From NCBI GenBank assembly GCA_003344405.1, contig NOWV01000010.1:372001-436000 (forward strand): DNA of 64,000 nt, read 5' to 3'. Made by a program: the position numbers and the translations under genes. Position 1 is the stretch's first letter. The number at the start of each line of letters is the position of its first letter. Source of the stretch: Trichoplax sp. H2 (taxonomy: Eukaryota; Placozoa; Uniplacotomia; Trichoplacea). The notes beneath the pieces were generated by a model, which was given only the letters and a program-made list of their open reading frames with translations, did not search any database and had not been told where the DNA came from. Positions 50,190-61,769 of this stretch are shown piece by piece.

Positions 50190-52856
50190 ATGGCAAAAGC
50201 GGCAATCTATTTAGCTATCGTTGCATTTGCAACTGTTACAGCAATAAAAATTGAACCTAGAGGTACGATACTCTTAATTTCATATTTCTATATCTTACAT
50301 CCATAGACTTAAATTTCCTGAATACAAAGAGTGGTTGTAAATAGAATATCGGTTAATCGTTTCTTCTGCGAAATCGAATTTTATCCTAAATTTGCCATTA
50401 CTAAGGCAACCTATATACTTGTCTATACTATTTTCTTATTGTCTGGTTAATGAAATTTCATTTGTAGGGAGTTCAGTCTGTGATCCTGATCCTAAGTTAG
50501 GCTGTTACAGTAACGATCCTCCATTCGATCGATTTCTAATTCCATTACCACAAAGTTCTACAGACATTGGCACAAAATTTAGACTTTTTGTTCGTGGCGG
50601 AGTCGGTTATGATTACTTGGATTATAACTCTCCATCATCAATCAGCTCATCTTGGTTTAATGGCAACAAAGATACAAAAATTATCTGCCACGGCTTTTTA
50701 AATGATGGCGATACAAAATGGATGCACAATATGAAAGATGCCTTCTTAGCTAATGACGATGTCAACGTTATCATTGTTGATTGGGGTGGTGATGAATTAT
50801 TAACTGGTTCTCAGACTGGCTACTTAACTGCAACAGCCAATACAAGAGTTGTAGGCGATCAAATTGGCGAATTGATTAAAGCATTACCCACTCAACGTTC
50901 CAGAGTTCATATAGTAGGTCACAGTCTTGGTGCTCACATCGCTGGTTATGCAGGTATGACAATTACTTATTTATACAGCTATACAGTTTACTTTAAACAT
51001 GTCGAGAATCTTTACTTGAGAACTTTTAATTAATATCGAAAAGGTAGAATAGGTTAGTAAATTAAGAGTGTTAACTTTTAAAAATAGATGATGAAAATCT
51101 AGTTGAGGAATTTTAGAATGTATGGTTAGAATGTGCGTTTAAGTAAACGTTAAAATATGAATGTGCTGAAGCTATACGAGTATATTGTAGTAGTAAAAGT
51201 TGCTTTCAATTTGATAATACAGTAAAAATATTTAATTCCCTCTCATAACGAAAATTTGTAGTTTAAATCTTTGTGATCATTGATCATTGAGCATTCACTT
51301 AAATACAAAAATAAATATTCTGCTATTCAATTTCGCCACTAATAGGTGTACGCGCATCTGGAACTGGTCGCATTTCTGGTTTGGATCCTGCCGATCCTAA
51401 CTTTCAAGGACAGGCTAATGCTGTCAAACTGGATAAGAGCGATGCTTTATTTGTTGACGTAATACATACTGATGCTGATACTTTTACACTTGCTGATGGT
51501 CTCGGCACTAGTGATCGTTCTGGACATATTGATTTCTGGCCTAATGGTGGTAAAAGCCAGCCTGGCTGCGGTTTACTTAAACATGCAACTACGAAAGGTA
51601 TTGATCTATCTGAAGCAAAGGAAATACAACCTAGGGGAGGAATCGGCTGTGATCATAATCGTGTGCCTGCTTTGTACACTGAATCTATTACTAGCACTTG
51701 TGATTTCTTGGGTTATCCATGTGCCAACTATGATGACTTCAAGAACGGCAAATGCATGAGCTGCGGTGGTAAATGTGCTAGCATGGGATATAAAGCTGGC
51801 CTTTATAAAAATATTAATTTCGCTCAACAGCTTTACCTCAATACCAACTCTGGCAGTAAATACTGCAGTAAGGGAATATAGAGTAAATTATTATGTAGGA
51901 TTACCTATCAATGTGATATAGTTTAGAAAAGAGTACCACAATAAAATGCCAATTTCTACCCTACACTATGATCTCTAACGGAAAACTAATAATTAATATT
52001 GATAATCTGAATAATCAAAGAGATGATTGTAATTATTGTATCATGATGTTCTCTCTTGGTTTTATTTAGCCAATAGTTATATGGTTAAAGTAAAAACCGG
52101 CGATGTTTCCTATGCTGGTACTGGTGCTGATGTTTATATCCGTATCTACGGTTCTGCCGGAATCTCACATGACACTAAACTTAGGTAAAAGAAAAATGCT
52201 TAGATGCAGTCCCTCCCAATTGCCGTGACTATACATACTACTAATTACCACCCATCATCACTATCAGTCTAATAAGCGTAAATAATTGCTATGGATCAAT
52301 CTTTTTCTAAATGCTTGAAGTGTAATAAAGGCTACTAAGTTATGATCTGTGATTAGATATTAGACTGCACAATGATAAAAAGCTTAATCAAGACTACAGA
52401 ATAATATTGATCCTCAAAATAGTGAAATATCAATAGCCAAGAAATGCGATGCTAACAACTGTAATCTTTTTCTTGATTTTATAGCGGTGATTTTGAAAGA
52501 AATGATGAAGATGTTACTATCATTAATAGTGATACTTACTTGGGTAACATCTATCGAATCGCTATCTGGCATGACGACAGCGGTTTATTGAGTGGATGGT
52601 ACTTGCAGAGCGTTGTTGTACAAGGAGGCGGATCATCAAGGTGAAATAGGATAGGAGCTAAAATTACATTTAATTCTACTGATGACCAAGCAACAATACA
52701 TACCCGTAGCAAGGCGTACTGTACTAATCAGTAGTATTGTAAACTAATTGAACTATTTATTACTCCTGTCATTATTTTAGCTACCTCTTCTGCTATCGAG
52801 GCTGGCTTGAAGATTCTCCTAACACAAAATACTTAACCCCTGTTTCTTCCTGTTAA
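50190..52856 (+). CDS. secreted pancreatic-type lipase with PLAT domain (array copy 2)
   Basis: The best-preserved member of the array. Six exons give 475 residues: 50190-50262, 50468-50953, 51346-51867, 52070-52184, 52485-52640 and 52781-52856. The signal peptide is MAKAAIYLAIVAFATVTA. The mature part begins SVCDPDPKLGCYSNDPPFDR, as in animal pancreatic lipases. Catalytic motifs are GHSLGAHIAGYA (Ser), GLDPADPNFQGQ (Asp) and CDHNRVPALYTES (His); also FVDVIHTDADTF, DFWPNGGKSQPGC, a lid of ordinary length between paired Cys, and CMSCGGKCASMGY. The PLAT domain runs from YMVKVKTGDVSYAGTGADVY through NIYRIAIWHDDSGLLSGW to SYLFCYRGW and TPVSSC. The TAG after CSKGI at 51879 is intronic (TGCA|GTAAGG). 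Intron positions and phases match copy 1. Confidence 0.93.
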
Positions 52857-55800
52857 ACGAGGACAATACATTACGGCAATAGATCATACTATCTCGAGAA
52901 ATTTGGTAGGCGTAAAATGGTTGGCGCATTCATATGCTAACGTTATATCATTTTCTTGATAAATGTATCGTAACAGTAACTGTATTTTAGGCTAGTGTAA
53001 TTCAGTCATATATTACAATCTCTGTCATTACTGAAAGAATGTAATATCGTTGATTTTGTTTTGTAGCGGTTACATAATTACTTTTTTTCTAGTTATAATG
53101 ATGAAGGATATACAATTATTATTTCATAGTATCTAAGATTGAAATTTAGGCCATTATCTACGAGTTGTGATTGTTGATTAATAAATAAAGCATTTTACAT
53201 CCACTGATGTGTATCCAATGCTGTAGTAATCACAATTCTGTAATTCTCATTTATGCAGAAGGAAATAAGGGATATTTGAGAAATGTACATGGCGTAGATA
53301 AGAAGGAATCAGATTTTAAACTACCTTTCAGGAATTTATCCTAAGAATTTTTATGAAAATGACTCCTGAGTATCGCATTTAAGCTGTTAGAGCAATCATA
53401 CGATAATGTATGAGAATTATCAGTAGCTATGGAGATGGACATTAGTAAGATAGCGAATTTCAAAGAGTCGACCACTAATCATTCCTTAGAGTAAGTTAAA
53501 AATACTATGCTTGAGCCAAACTTATTAGTACCTGTGTGACCTCCAAAGCAGTATCCCAAAGATCTGCTCTTCATGTTTCCAAATTACTATGTTGTTATAA
53601 CCGACTACTCTCCTGACAAAGGATAAAGTAAAGTATTTTGCTCTTCTAAGTTGCAACTGTCAACTACTATTTTAGTTTAGGTCTAGAACTATCCTTCTAG
53701 ACTGCAATCACACAGGTAAACTTCACAACATTGAGCTACTTCTACTTTATTCCAACTAATACAATCGACACTATGTTCTCATGAAAACTACAAAATCAGA
53801 TACTAACGAGCAACATTCACAATTGCGAGTTAATAACAAAAGTTTAATCGACCTAACCTATATAGGTAGAAATCTACTACAACACAAATACTTAATCTAT
53901 ACCGTTATTCAAGGTGTATTTGTACCGTGACAATCGTGTATTGGATATAATCTTAAGTACTGCTGTACACTGATTTCATTCTTGCTACAGTATTTTCTTC
54001 CACTTGATACGCACTTAATTAAAAACTTACTATTTCCGACCATATTTGCTGTCAATAGTTTCTAAAAAAGAATAGCAAAACACCTATTACACTTGAACTA
54101 TCAAATTCTATAGTTTATACTTTTAATATATATCACTAGAGTTCCTGTAGGCATCTCATACTATATGTACGGGCAAGCTATCAAGTAAGAATTTGTCGAT
54201 TTTCGATACAAATTCTGAATCTTCAAATAGAGCTTACCAAATAATTATGAGCTAATACTACAGGTATTTGTAGTGATTTTAGCTAATTACAGTAGTTTTA
54301 CGTAGGGCTAACAACCCGTGCACTACAGTATTATACTCGCTGAACGTGTACAAAGTTGCGAAGTAAGTTGTGAGCTAATGATATGCATGTTAATAATAAT
54401 ATGCATTAGTACATCAGATTTGAGTCTTATTCGGATAGGAAATTATCGCTATAAAGCTAACAAGACCCCAGAATCAAAGATACGCGTACATTATAATAAA
54501 ATTAAATTAAGTTAAATTAATATTGTGTTTGAACTAGTTAAACTTTAACAATATTAGAATCTCCTTGTTGAAATCTATCGTGAATAAGGAAGATCACATT
54601 CTATCTTATCATATCATCATTTTATTTTATGATTTGTTGAACATCTCATTTTATAGCTCATGCAGAACCAAATATGAGCTAAAAATTTACTCATTATATA
54701 TTTTTACGGCAATTATTATTTAAACGGATAATGAGCCAAATTATGCCTCTGTGAGAAAAAGTTATAAGTTATGCTTGTAGTCGGGCCAAATATATTTATT
54801 TTTAATAGATCTAGTTGAATATTTTAAAAATTACCTTAAACATGTCTCTTAACTGTAAAACATGTCCTAGGCATGAATTAACAAACATCGATAGAAAAAT
54901 GTTATCTGGCCCAGTAAATCGAGGTAATATATTGTCTCATGTAAAGATGAAATTAGTGCAAGTGTTTAATATAAGAATTTGTTGCTGGAATGTAATTATA
55001 ATCGCTGTTAGCAAATCGAAAAATATGTTTTGATTCGATTATCCGTATCAATATTGCGAAATAATTAGCTTATAAGAAAAAGCTCTGGCTGCTAATTACG
55101 CCCTCAAAGTAAACGTCTCATTAGTCGTTTTTACGGACGCATTTCATTATTACTAGAATATCTAAGTACAATATCAATTCATTCAATTTTCATATTATAT
55201 CACATTAATGTACTTAAGCAGGAGCGGTTACAATCTCTAGAGTTTAACTAAAATTCTGTTTATATTTAGTACTATACGATATGACGATTGGTTTATCCTC
55301 TAACTCTATCCAGTAAAACAGATTTTTTATGTACTGTATATCTATTTATCCGCTAACCTTTCGTAGAGTAGAGTAATTAACATTGTAAAGGCAATCTCGA
55401 TCTAGATAAGCAGTAGACTTTGACTAGAGTACTCCTTATACTGCCTTAATTTAATCACAAATGAGGTGATGCTATCCTACATCTGAAGAATCCAAAGCAT
55501 TTTTAATTAGTTATACTTTAATCGAGAAAGACCATCAACTACCACATCTATATATTCTATAACTAACATATGCAGGGTTTAACTCTTTATCAACAGTAAA
55601 TCGTCCTGATTATAATTATCAATATTTTAATGATCATAAGAATTTAGAGTACTATACATACCGTATACAATACAGCTAGTAATTAGATCTTTAATTACGT
55701 AAACTGAAGAGAATATATAAATTTTAAATTATAGAGAATATGATACCAGTTTAATTCATCTCATAAATAATATGCTGCAACTAAAGAATATTTTGAAAGT

Positions 55801-56871
55801 GATAATATTTTAGACTTTATTTCACTTATGTACAGTACTCAGTAGGCATCTAATATTTTACACGGGAAATTTAATTTTTCACTATAATTGATTACATACG
55901 GTACCGCATTTATTAAAAACCAAATAGTGAATAGTTAATGCATGGAAATTACTAAATTCACTCGTAATGAAATCCAAGGAAATAAAATAACGTTAGAAAA
56001 AGGTTTCAAAGACCTAAAAACAAGAAGAAATAGATAAGATTTGATTGATTTTCTTTCATAAAAAATAGCTAAATCTTAGCTCATTAATGGAAAATAGCCT
56101 TGTAACTAAGTCTCTTGAAGGCATTACTTGTTATCTTTATGAAATGCAACTATTAAGGTACATTAGTATGCTAGTAAAAATGTATGAAAATAAAGACGAT
56201 AGTGCTAGATGATGTCCCGACAATTCTTTGTTTACAGCAGCTAGCATGTAGAATACAGTATGTTACTATAAGCCATTAGAATGGCTTTAATCGAAATAAT
56301 TTACTAACATTTTAGCTAATAACGAGCGGTTTTGGCTTATAGCTTACGAGATATATTTTCCTTCGTAGATTAATTAATCAATATGTAATATGGCATATTT
56401 ATATAACAAATATCAGTCTATTTTTAAAAGCGGGCTAGGATGACTTCGAGACTGACCAACATGAATCTGCAGTAGGTTGAATACTTCTGTTTCTTAAGTG
56501 ATGTTCCTTTCACTATTGAGCACTGCTGTCATTTCATATGAAAACTCAGATAATTTTGATTGTTAACGCTATATTCTTACCAAGCAATTAATCGCTTATC
56601 TATGAAAATAACTGAAGGATATTGTCATAAACAATCAAGTTAATTAGGGAACAAAAGGTCAAAGTTCGATAATCCAATTAGTGTCGTACTAAATCGATAC
56701 TGGATAGTCTATTGAATTCGTTAAAGTCAACAAATAATTACGGTATCTGCTTCAGCCAACATAACCAGTAGCACCTTAGCAGTACGTTATAAAAAGCTAG
56801 AATAGAATATATCTGCTTCATTTACTAATTGTTAATGACATAGTCGAATTGGCATTAGTTGAATCCTAATC
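52857..56871. other. long intergenic between lipase copies 2 and 3
   Basis: About 4 kb with no recognisable gene. It holds a 59-bp mobile-element remnant with target duplications (54269-54327). The short open frames at 54318-54515 and 54815-55033 show no family features. Confidence 0.45.
54269..54327 (-). mobile_element. 59-bp internally deleted TG...CA element with 5-bp duplications
   Basis: Starts TGTAGTGATTTTAGC and ends GTGCACTACA, flanked on both sides by GTATT (54264-54268 and 54328-54332). Its left 34 bp match the reverse complement of the right end of the 496-bp element at 58051-58546, and its right 25 bp match the reverse complement of that element's left end. It is therefore the same family, inverted and reduced to its two ends. 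Confidence 0.85.
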
Positions 56872-59800
56872 ATGTTCAAGCAATTGCTCGTAGTTGCAGC
56901 TGTTGCTGCAGTTGCCTTGGCTAGACCAGAGCCTCGATGTAAGTATGATTTTCATTCCTTTCAAAAATTTTCTAGATCATATCTTAAGGTCGATACTGTA
57001 CTTTCTCCTAATACAGTATAAGCGTAATCAGAAATCATATGATAATTTAGCACGTTTAATCTACATTCTGAAAAGAGTTCTTTTTTTGTAGTCTAGCAAT
57101 AAAATTTTAAGATTTCAACCAATTTATAGTGATATGAGTATGGGTAATATTTTACACAAATTCGAGCTGGCACATTTATAAGTTAGGATGAGAAATTTCG
57201 TGCTAATACAATCCCTAGTTTTAACTTGGATAGATAATAAATCTACAGTACTGTATATTCGTATATAACTATAGCTAATAGCTGAGTATTAAAAAATAGA
57301 GTAGTACCTATTTGTAGTCAACACTTTTAATACTGCGATAGATTAACGATAATGGGTAATGTTAATCAACTATATTAATAAATTCAACTTTGCCAACTCT
57401 ATTCAGTCATAGTCTTAAAATAGACTTCCCATTAATTACGGAAACTAATCATTAGTTAAAATAAATACAATTTCATTGTTATAGTAAATCTCACTATTTA
57501 TCTCAACCTTAATTTATTCCAATTAGTCATATTAAGTCAAACATTTGCAAATTAAAAACCGTAGTCTAGAAATGAATAGTACAGATTTTATAATAATCGG
57601 AGTTTGGTCAAGGAGAGATCGCATAAATAAGTCACTGCAGCTTTAGGCTTGAGAATTTTCTTAACTACGTGGCATCTATTGCCACAGAATGGTAGAACTG
57701 CAGATTATAATCATTAACATTTCAATACATTCTTAATGAAAGCAAAAGGTTTATTTACTCTAGTTGTTGACTTATTTTGAAGCTTAAGTCTAATATCATA
57801 AACAACAACATTTTTAACAATGTCAATTACGAAGCTAGCATAAAAAACTAAAGATGGTGCAATAAATTAATTTGATAGTTACAATTTTTGGCCGAATTTC
57901 GTCATAATAAATAATATTTAAAAATTAGAGATTTTAATCTCACATAAGTTTTATCTACCGGCATTGATAAATTGTCAAAGTATTAATCAACACTATATCG
58001 ATAATTAAAATTAAAATTAGATCACCTGTTAGTATTATTACGACAACCATTGTAGTGTACGGGTTGTTAGCCCTAGGTTCGTAATCCGTCAACTCAAAAT
58101 TCTGAGTTGTTAAAATCGAGCAAATCCCTAATGTGATACAAAATAGTCAACACCGTATAATTGACTCATAACAGTTAAGTTTATTAATGTCCATGTATCA
58201 TCCGTCAGAGAAGAATTCCAATTTCTTCCGCTGCTAATAAAAGTCGAAAATGGCTAAGATAAACCGGATAATCGACTTAGCCTCCACGATAACAGTTCTA
58301 TACAGCTTATACAAATTATCATCAATTGCTCCTCTACATAGGAGTCATCAATCACATTAGTACTTTGCTTAACAACATTACTTAATATGGCTATCAGCTA
58401 CGGCCTTATATAGCACATACTAAATGTTTGCCGTTTCATCATACTAGCCTTATCAGCACTTACTTTATTAAGACATACAGTTCTACACTACATACTTTGG
58501 CTGTATTGCCTACACAAAACTACTGTAATTAGCTGAAATCACTACAACCATTTACCTATCTAATATGCTGTAGTATCCATACTGATCAATAATATAATGT
58601 AGCATCTATTAACATACAGCTAGCTCGAAATCGGTATCGGAAATTGGTTAATGTCATCCAGTATGATTAACTCAAATAATAGCTCATTAATGATCAACTA
58701 TGAAAGTCTTGTGATTACCATCTGATCATTTATTTCTCACTATTATTCGTTCAAGTTCGATTTATCAACTGATAACTTCTTTATCAAGAAATGTATTCAC
58801 GACTGGTATAGCATCGTTCTAACTTATCTGAGCTGTAAATTACTTATCGTGTACAGTAAATTAATAAGGAATTTCTATCCTCATTTGGGTTGATATTCCA
58901 TGAAAATAAATAGAGCTCTCAGTATCTATTTTATAATTATGAACAAGTAGGATTATTACTTGCTAATAATATTTTCTATCAAATCTTTTATTTAATACTG
59001 TAGCAACCATGTGCGATCCCGATCCCAAATTGGGATGCTACTCTGATACTGGACCATGGGATAGATGGTTTTTCCCACTCCCTAAGCCATCCAATAAAAT
59101 TGGAACCAAATTCTACTTGTATACCCGTGGATATAGTTCCTCCCAAACCCTCGACTACAATAACCCATCTTCTATCTCTGGTTCTCGTTTCAATGGTAAC
59201 ATTGATACCAAAATCATTATCCACGGGTTCAACAGCGATTCTACTTCCGCTTGGATGCATAATATGAAGAACGCTTTCTTGAACAAGGGCTACTTTAATG
59301 TTATCCTCGTTGACTGGGGTGGCGGTGCCAAGACTCTCGACTATGATCAAGCTAGTGCTAACACCCGTGTTGTTGGTGACATGGTTGGAGAATTAGCTAA
59401 GGCTTTACCAACCAGTAAGAGCAGAGTTCATATTATCGGTCACAGTTTGGGTGCCCATACAGCCAGCTTTGCTAGTAAGTTAGCTGCTCGTATTATAATT
59501 GAACGAAAGTTAACAATTTATTCTAAAAGGGTAGTGATTGTAATCATCGTGTTCTAAGTACATTTATATAGTTTAATTGGAGTTCATTGACTGTATATGA
59601 ATATACATTATAATTATTGCAATATTCTTATATAGGTGTTAGACTTAATAAGGCCGGACGTGTCAGCGGTCTTGACCCTGCCGATCCTAACTTCCAAGGA
59701 CAATCTACTGCTGCTAGATTAGACAAGACTGATGCCGACTTTGTTGATGTTATCCATAGTGATGCCGATACCTTCTTGTTAGGTGCTGGTTATGGTACCA

Positions 59801-60171
59801 AAGATGCTTCTGGCCATCTTGATTTCTGGCCTAATGGTGGTGAAGATCAACCCCAATGCGGTTTATTCAAGGATGTCCAAAAGAACATGAACGGCATGAG
59901 CCAAAGAGGGGACATTGGCTGCGATCACGGTGCTGCACACACATACTACGTAGAATCTATCAACTCTGCTTGCGATTTCGTCGCTAAGCCTTGCTCTAGC
60001 TACAGCAACTATAAATCGGGCAGTTGTGCTAGTTGTTTCGGCAATCCATGCCCAATCATGGGTTACAGAGCTGTAGAATTCAAGAACTACTACTACTACA
60101 ACTATAGACTTTTCTTGACTACCAACAAGAGCGCACCATACTGCTGTAGGTTTTTAGCAATACGCAACTAA
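56872..60171 (+). CDS. secreted pancreatic-type lipase lacking PLAT (array copy 3)
   Basis: Three exons give 357 residues: 56872-56938 (signal peptide MFKQLLVVAAVAAVALA), 59004-59474 and 59636-60171. Core motifs are CDPDPKLGCYSDTGPWDRW, IIIHGF, GHSLGAHTASFA (Ser), GLDPADPNFQGQ (Asp), FVDVIHSDADTF, GHLDFWPNGGEDQPQC and CDHGAAHTYYVES (His). The triad is intact. The frame stops at 60171 after YCCRFLAIRN. If the conserved donor (TGCT|GTAGGT at 60145) is used instead, the next exon would be 60701-60776, a 25-residue tail (about SSAKSAKSVVEQLGGSELAA and on) followed soon by a stop; neither version has a PLAT domain. Intron 1 is about 2 kb and carries a mobile element. Codons end in C or G more often than in copies 1 and 2, which may reflect strong expression. 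Confidence 0.88.
58051..58546 (+). mobile_element. 496-bp TG...CA element (solo-LTR-like) with 5-bp target duplication
   Basis: Begins TGTAGTGTACGGGTTGTTAG and ends GCTGAAATCACTACA, with the perfect direct repeat ACCAT on both sides (58046-58050 and 58547-58551). The termini are a 7-bp inverted repeat, TGTAGTG/CACTACA. There is no coding capacity. A CTTATATAGC stretch near 58410 could be a TATA box. Size, TG...CA ends and a 5-bp duplication fit a solo LTR of a Ty3-type retroelement; a non-autonomous integrase-type DNA element is the alternative. It lies in intron 1 of lipase copy 3. Confidence 0.75.
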
Positions 60172-60700
60172 GTAGTACTTAATTAAGGCCATTTATTACT
60201 CATTGAACTTATCATCATTAAATGATTTTATTATCTGCTGTTGCTGACATTATATTGAGGATCGCCAGGCCACAATACCATGGGGAACACTTTCGTTAAG
60301 ATTGATAGACTAGTTTAGTTATCATTATTGTTTAACTAATAATGGTAGTTCACTGAATTTGTTACCGTACTTTGGTTACTAGATGATTACGATTCAATCT
60401 AGCGATATTTTAAGTCAAGGAAGGAATTTTAAATCAAAAATGAGCGATGTCGTAATATTATCAAACTAGTTTAATACTTGAAAAACAGTTTAAAAATCTG
60501 TGTAATTTTGAAACTTACGATACTATAGCTAAATTTTTACTTAGCCGCAATTTTCTTTCTGTTCAATTTTAAATTATCATACCATAATACGCATATATTA
60601 TTCGGTGTACAAGACGTATGATTGAGCTTATAGTATTACCGTAATATATATATATCAGGTTAACATTGGTATTAAGATTATCAAAATATTTATATCGCAG

Positions 60701-60776
60701 CTAGCGCCAAATCTGCCAAGTCCGTTGTAGAACAACTTGGTGGCTCAGAATTAGCAGCAGAAGATGCCAAATTAAA
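60701..60776 (+). other. possible alternative tail exon of lipase copy 3
   Basis: A 76-nt segment between a CGCAG acceptor and a GTAAGTACC donor. It continues the frame of the 60145 donor and sits where copies 1 and 2 have their first PLAT exon. It encodes a short, alanine- and serine-rich stretch (SSAKSAKSVVEQLGG) ending KLK, echoing only the end of the PLAT exon of copies 1 and 2. Downstream acceptors lead to stops within a few codons. Confidence 0.4.
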
Positions 60777-61596
60777 GTAAGTACCGTAATAAGTACCGCT
60801 AAAATTCTGTCTTAAAATTCGTCGAATTGAACATAATCTCTTTCGCAGCATATCAGCTTTTAATAATCTAATTGTTAGTAAAGTTTAGTAATTGTAGATT
60901 TTGTATTTAACTGTATAATTTCTAGATTACTTATGTTCAATTTTCACTTTAAAGCTTGCTCTAGCTATGAATCAGTTTTCAAACATCATAACTGATAAAA
61001 TATACATTTGTATTTACATTTTATAGAAGAATGGAATAAATAGACCAATAAGATTGATATCTTCATTAGGACGTTTCAAGTAAGTTTTAGCTAATAACAA
61101 AATTATATCATATTAGAATAATACTATTAAAATATTAAAATCTGTATCTACTATTAGCACATTCACATGTATAATATAAGCTAATGGAATCAATTGATTT
61201 TATATCTTGACGCTAATGATATTAATATTTTCTATATTCGTATTATTAGATAACCTCGATACCCTCGGTTGTGAAGACACCTTGAATTTGATAGCATAGT
61301 GCTGAATATCATGAATAGTAGATAATGATAGAAAATTCGTGTAGGGTAGCATTAATGTGTTCCTATACACGAGTATCAATTTTCTCTTAGTTTACGATGA
61401 CCTATAAAATAGCTGTCTAATCGTTTTGTTTCCATTTTAATATTGCAATATCCTAATCTAGTTGTAATTAAAATGAAACTTTTGCAAAGAATGATTATCT
61501 TCCATTTTCGTAACTGAGTTCTCGATCTTGTCAGCTATCCTAAAATGATCCTAGATATTATACCAATCATTTTGAGGAAGATTTGCTTTTGCAAAC

Positions 61597-61698
61597 TCAT
61601 TAATTTCATTAGAGTACTAGTACAAACTCACGTCGCTTTGCTGACGGTTTACGATAATGCACCCATTTATTAATAATTAACAGATAGTATTACCATTC
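61597..61698 (+). repeat. ~90-bp dispersed repeat, copy 2
   Basis: Second copy of the element at 24097-24189, in the same orientation, with a roughly 10-bp AT-rich insertion before ACAGATAGTATTACCATT. The hairpin core CGTCGCTTTGCTGACGG and TTTACGATAATG are identical in both copies. Confidence 0.85.
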
Positions 61699-61738
61699 GA
61701 CATTATATATACCCTGGTAATAGCCAGGCACTACTGTA

Positions 61739-61769
61739 TTCACAGCACAGCTATGCTTGTGAATACTAC
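61739..61769. other. short stable hairpin
   Basis: GTATTCACAGCA pairs with TGCTTGTGAATAC (one bulged base) around the 6-nt loop CAGCTA. It is neither followed by a T run nor near a gene end I can define. Function unknown. Confidence 0.6.

Noticed and set aside
58988-59350. 120-codon minus-strand frame
   Set aside because: It is the antisense of lipase copy 3 exon 2, which has clear catalytic-domain motifs on the plus strand.
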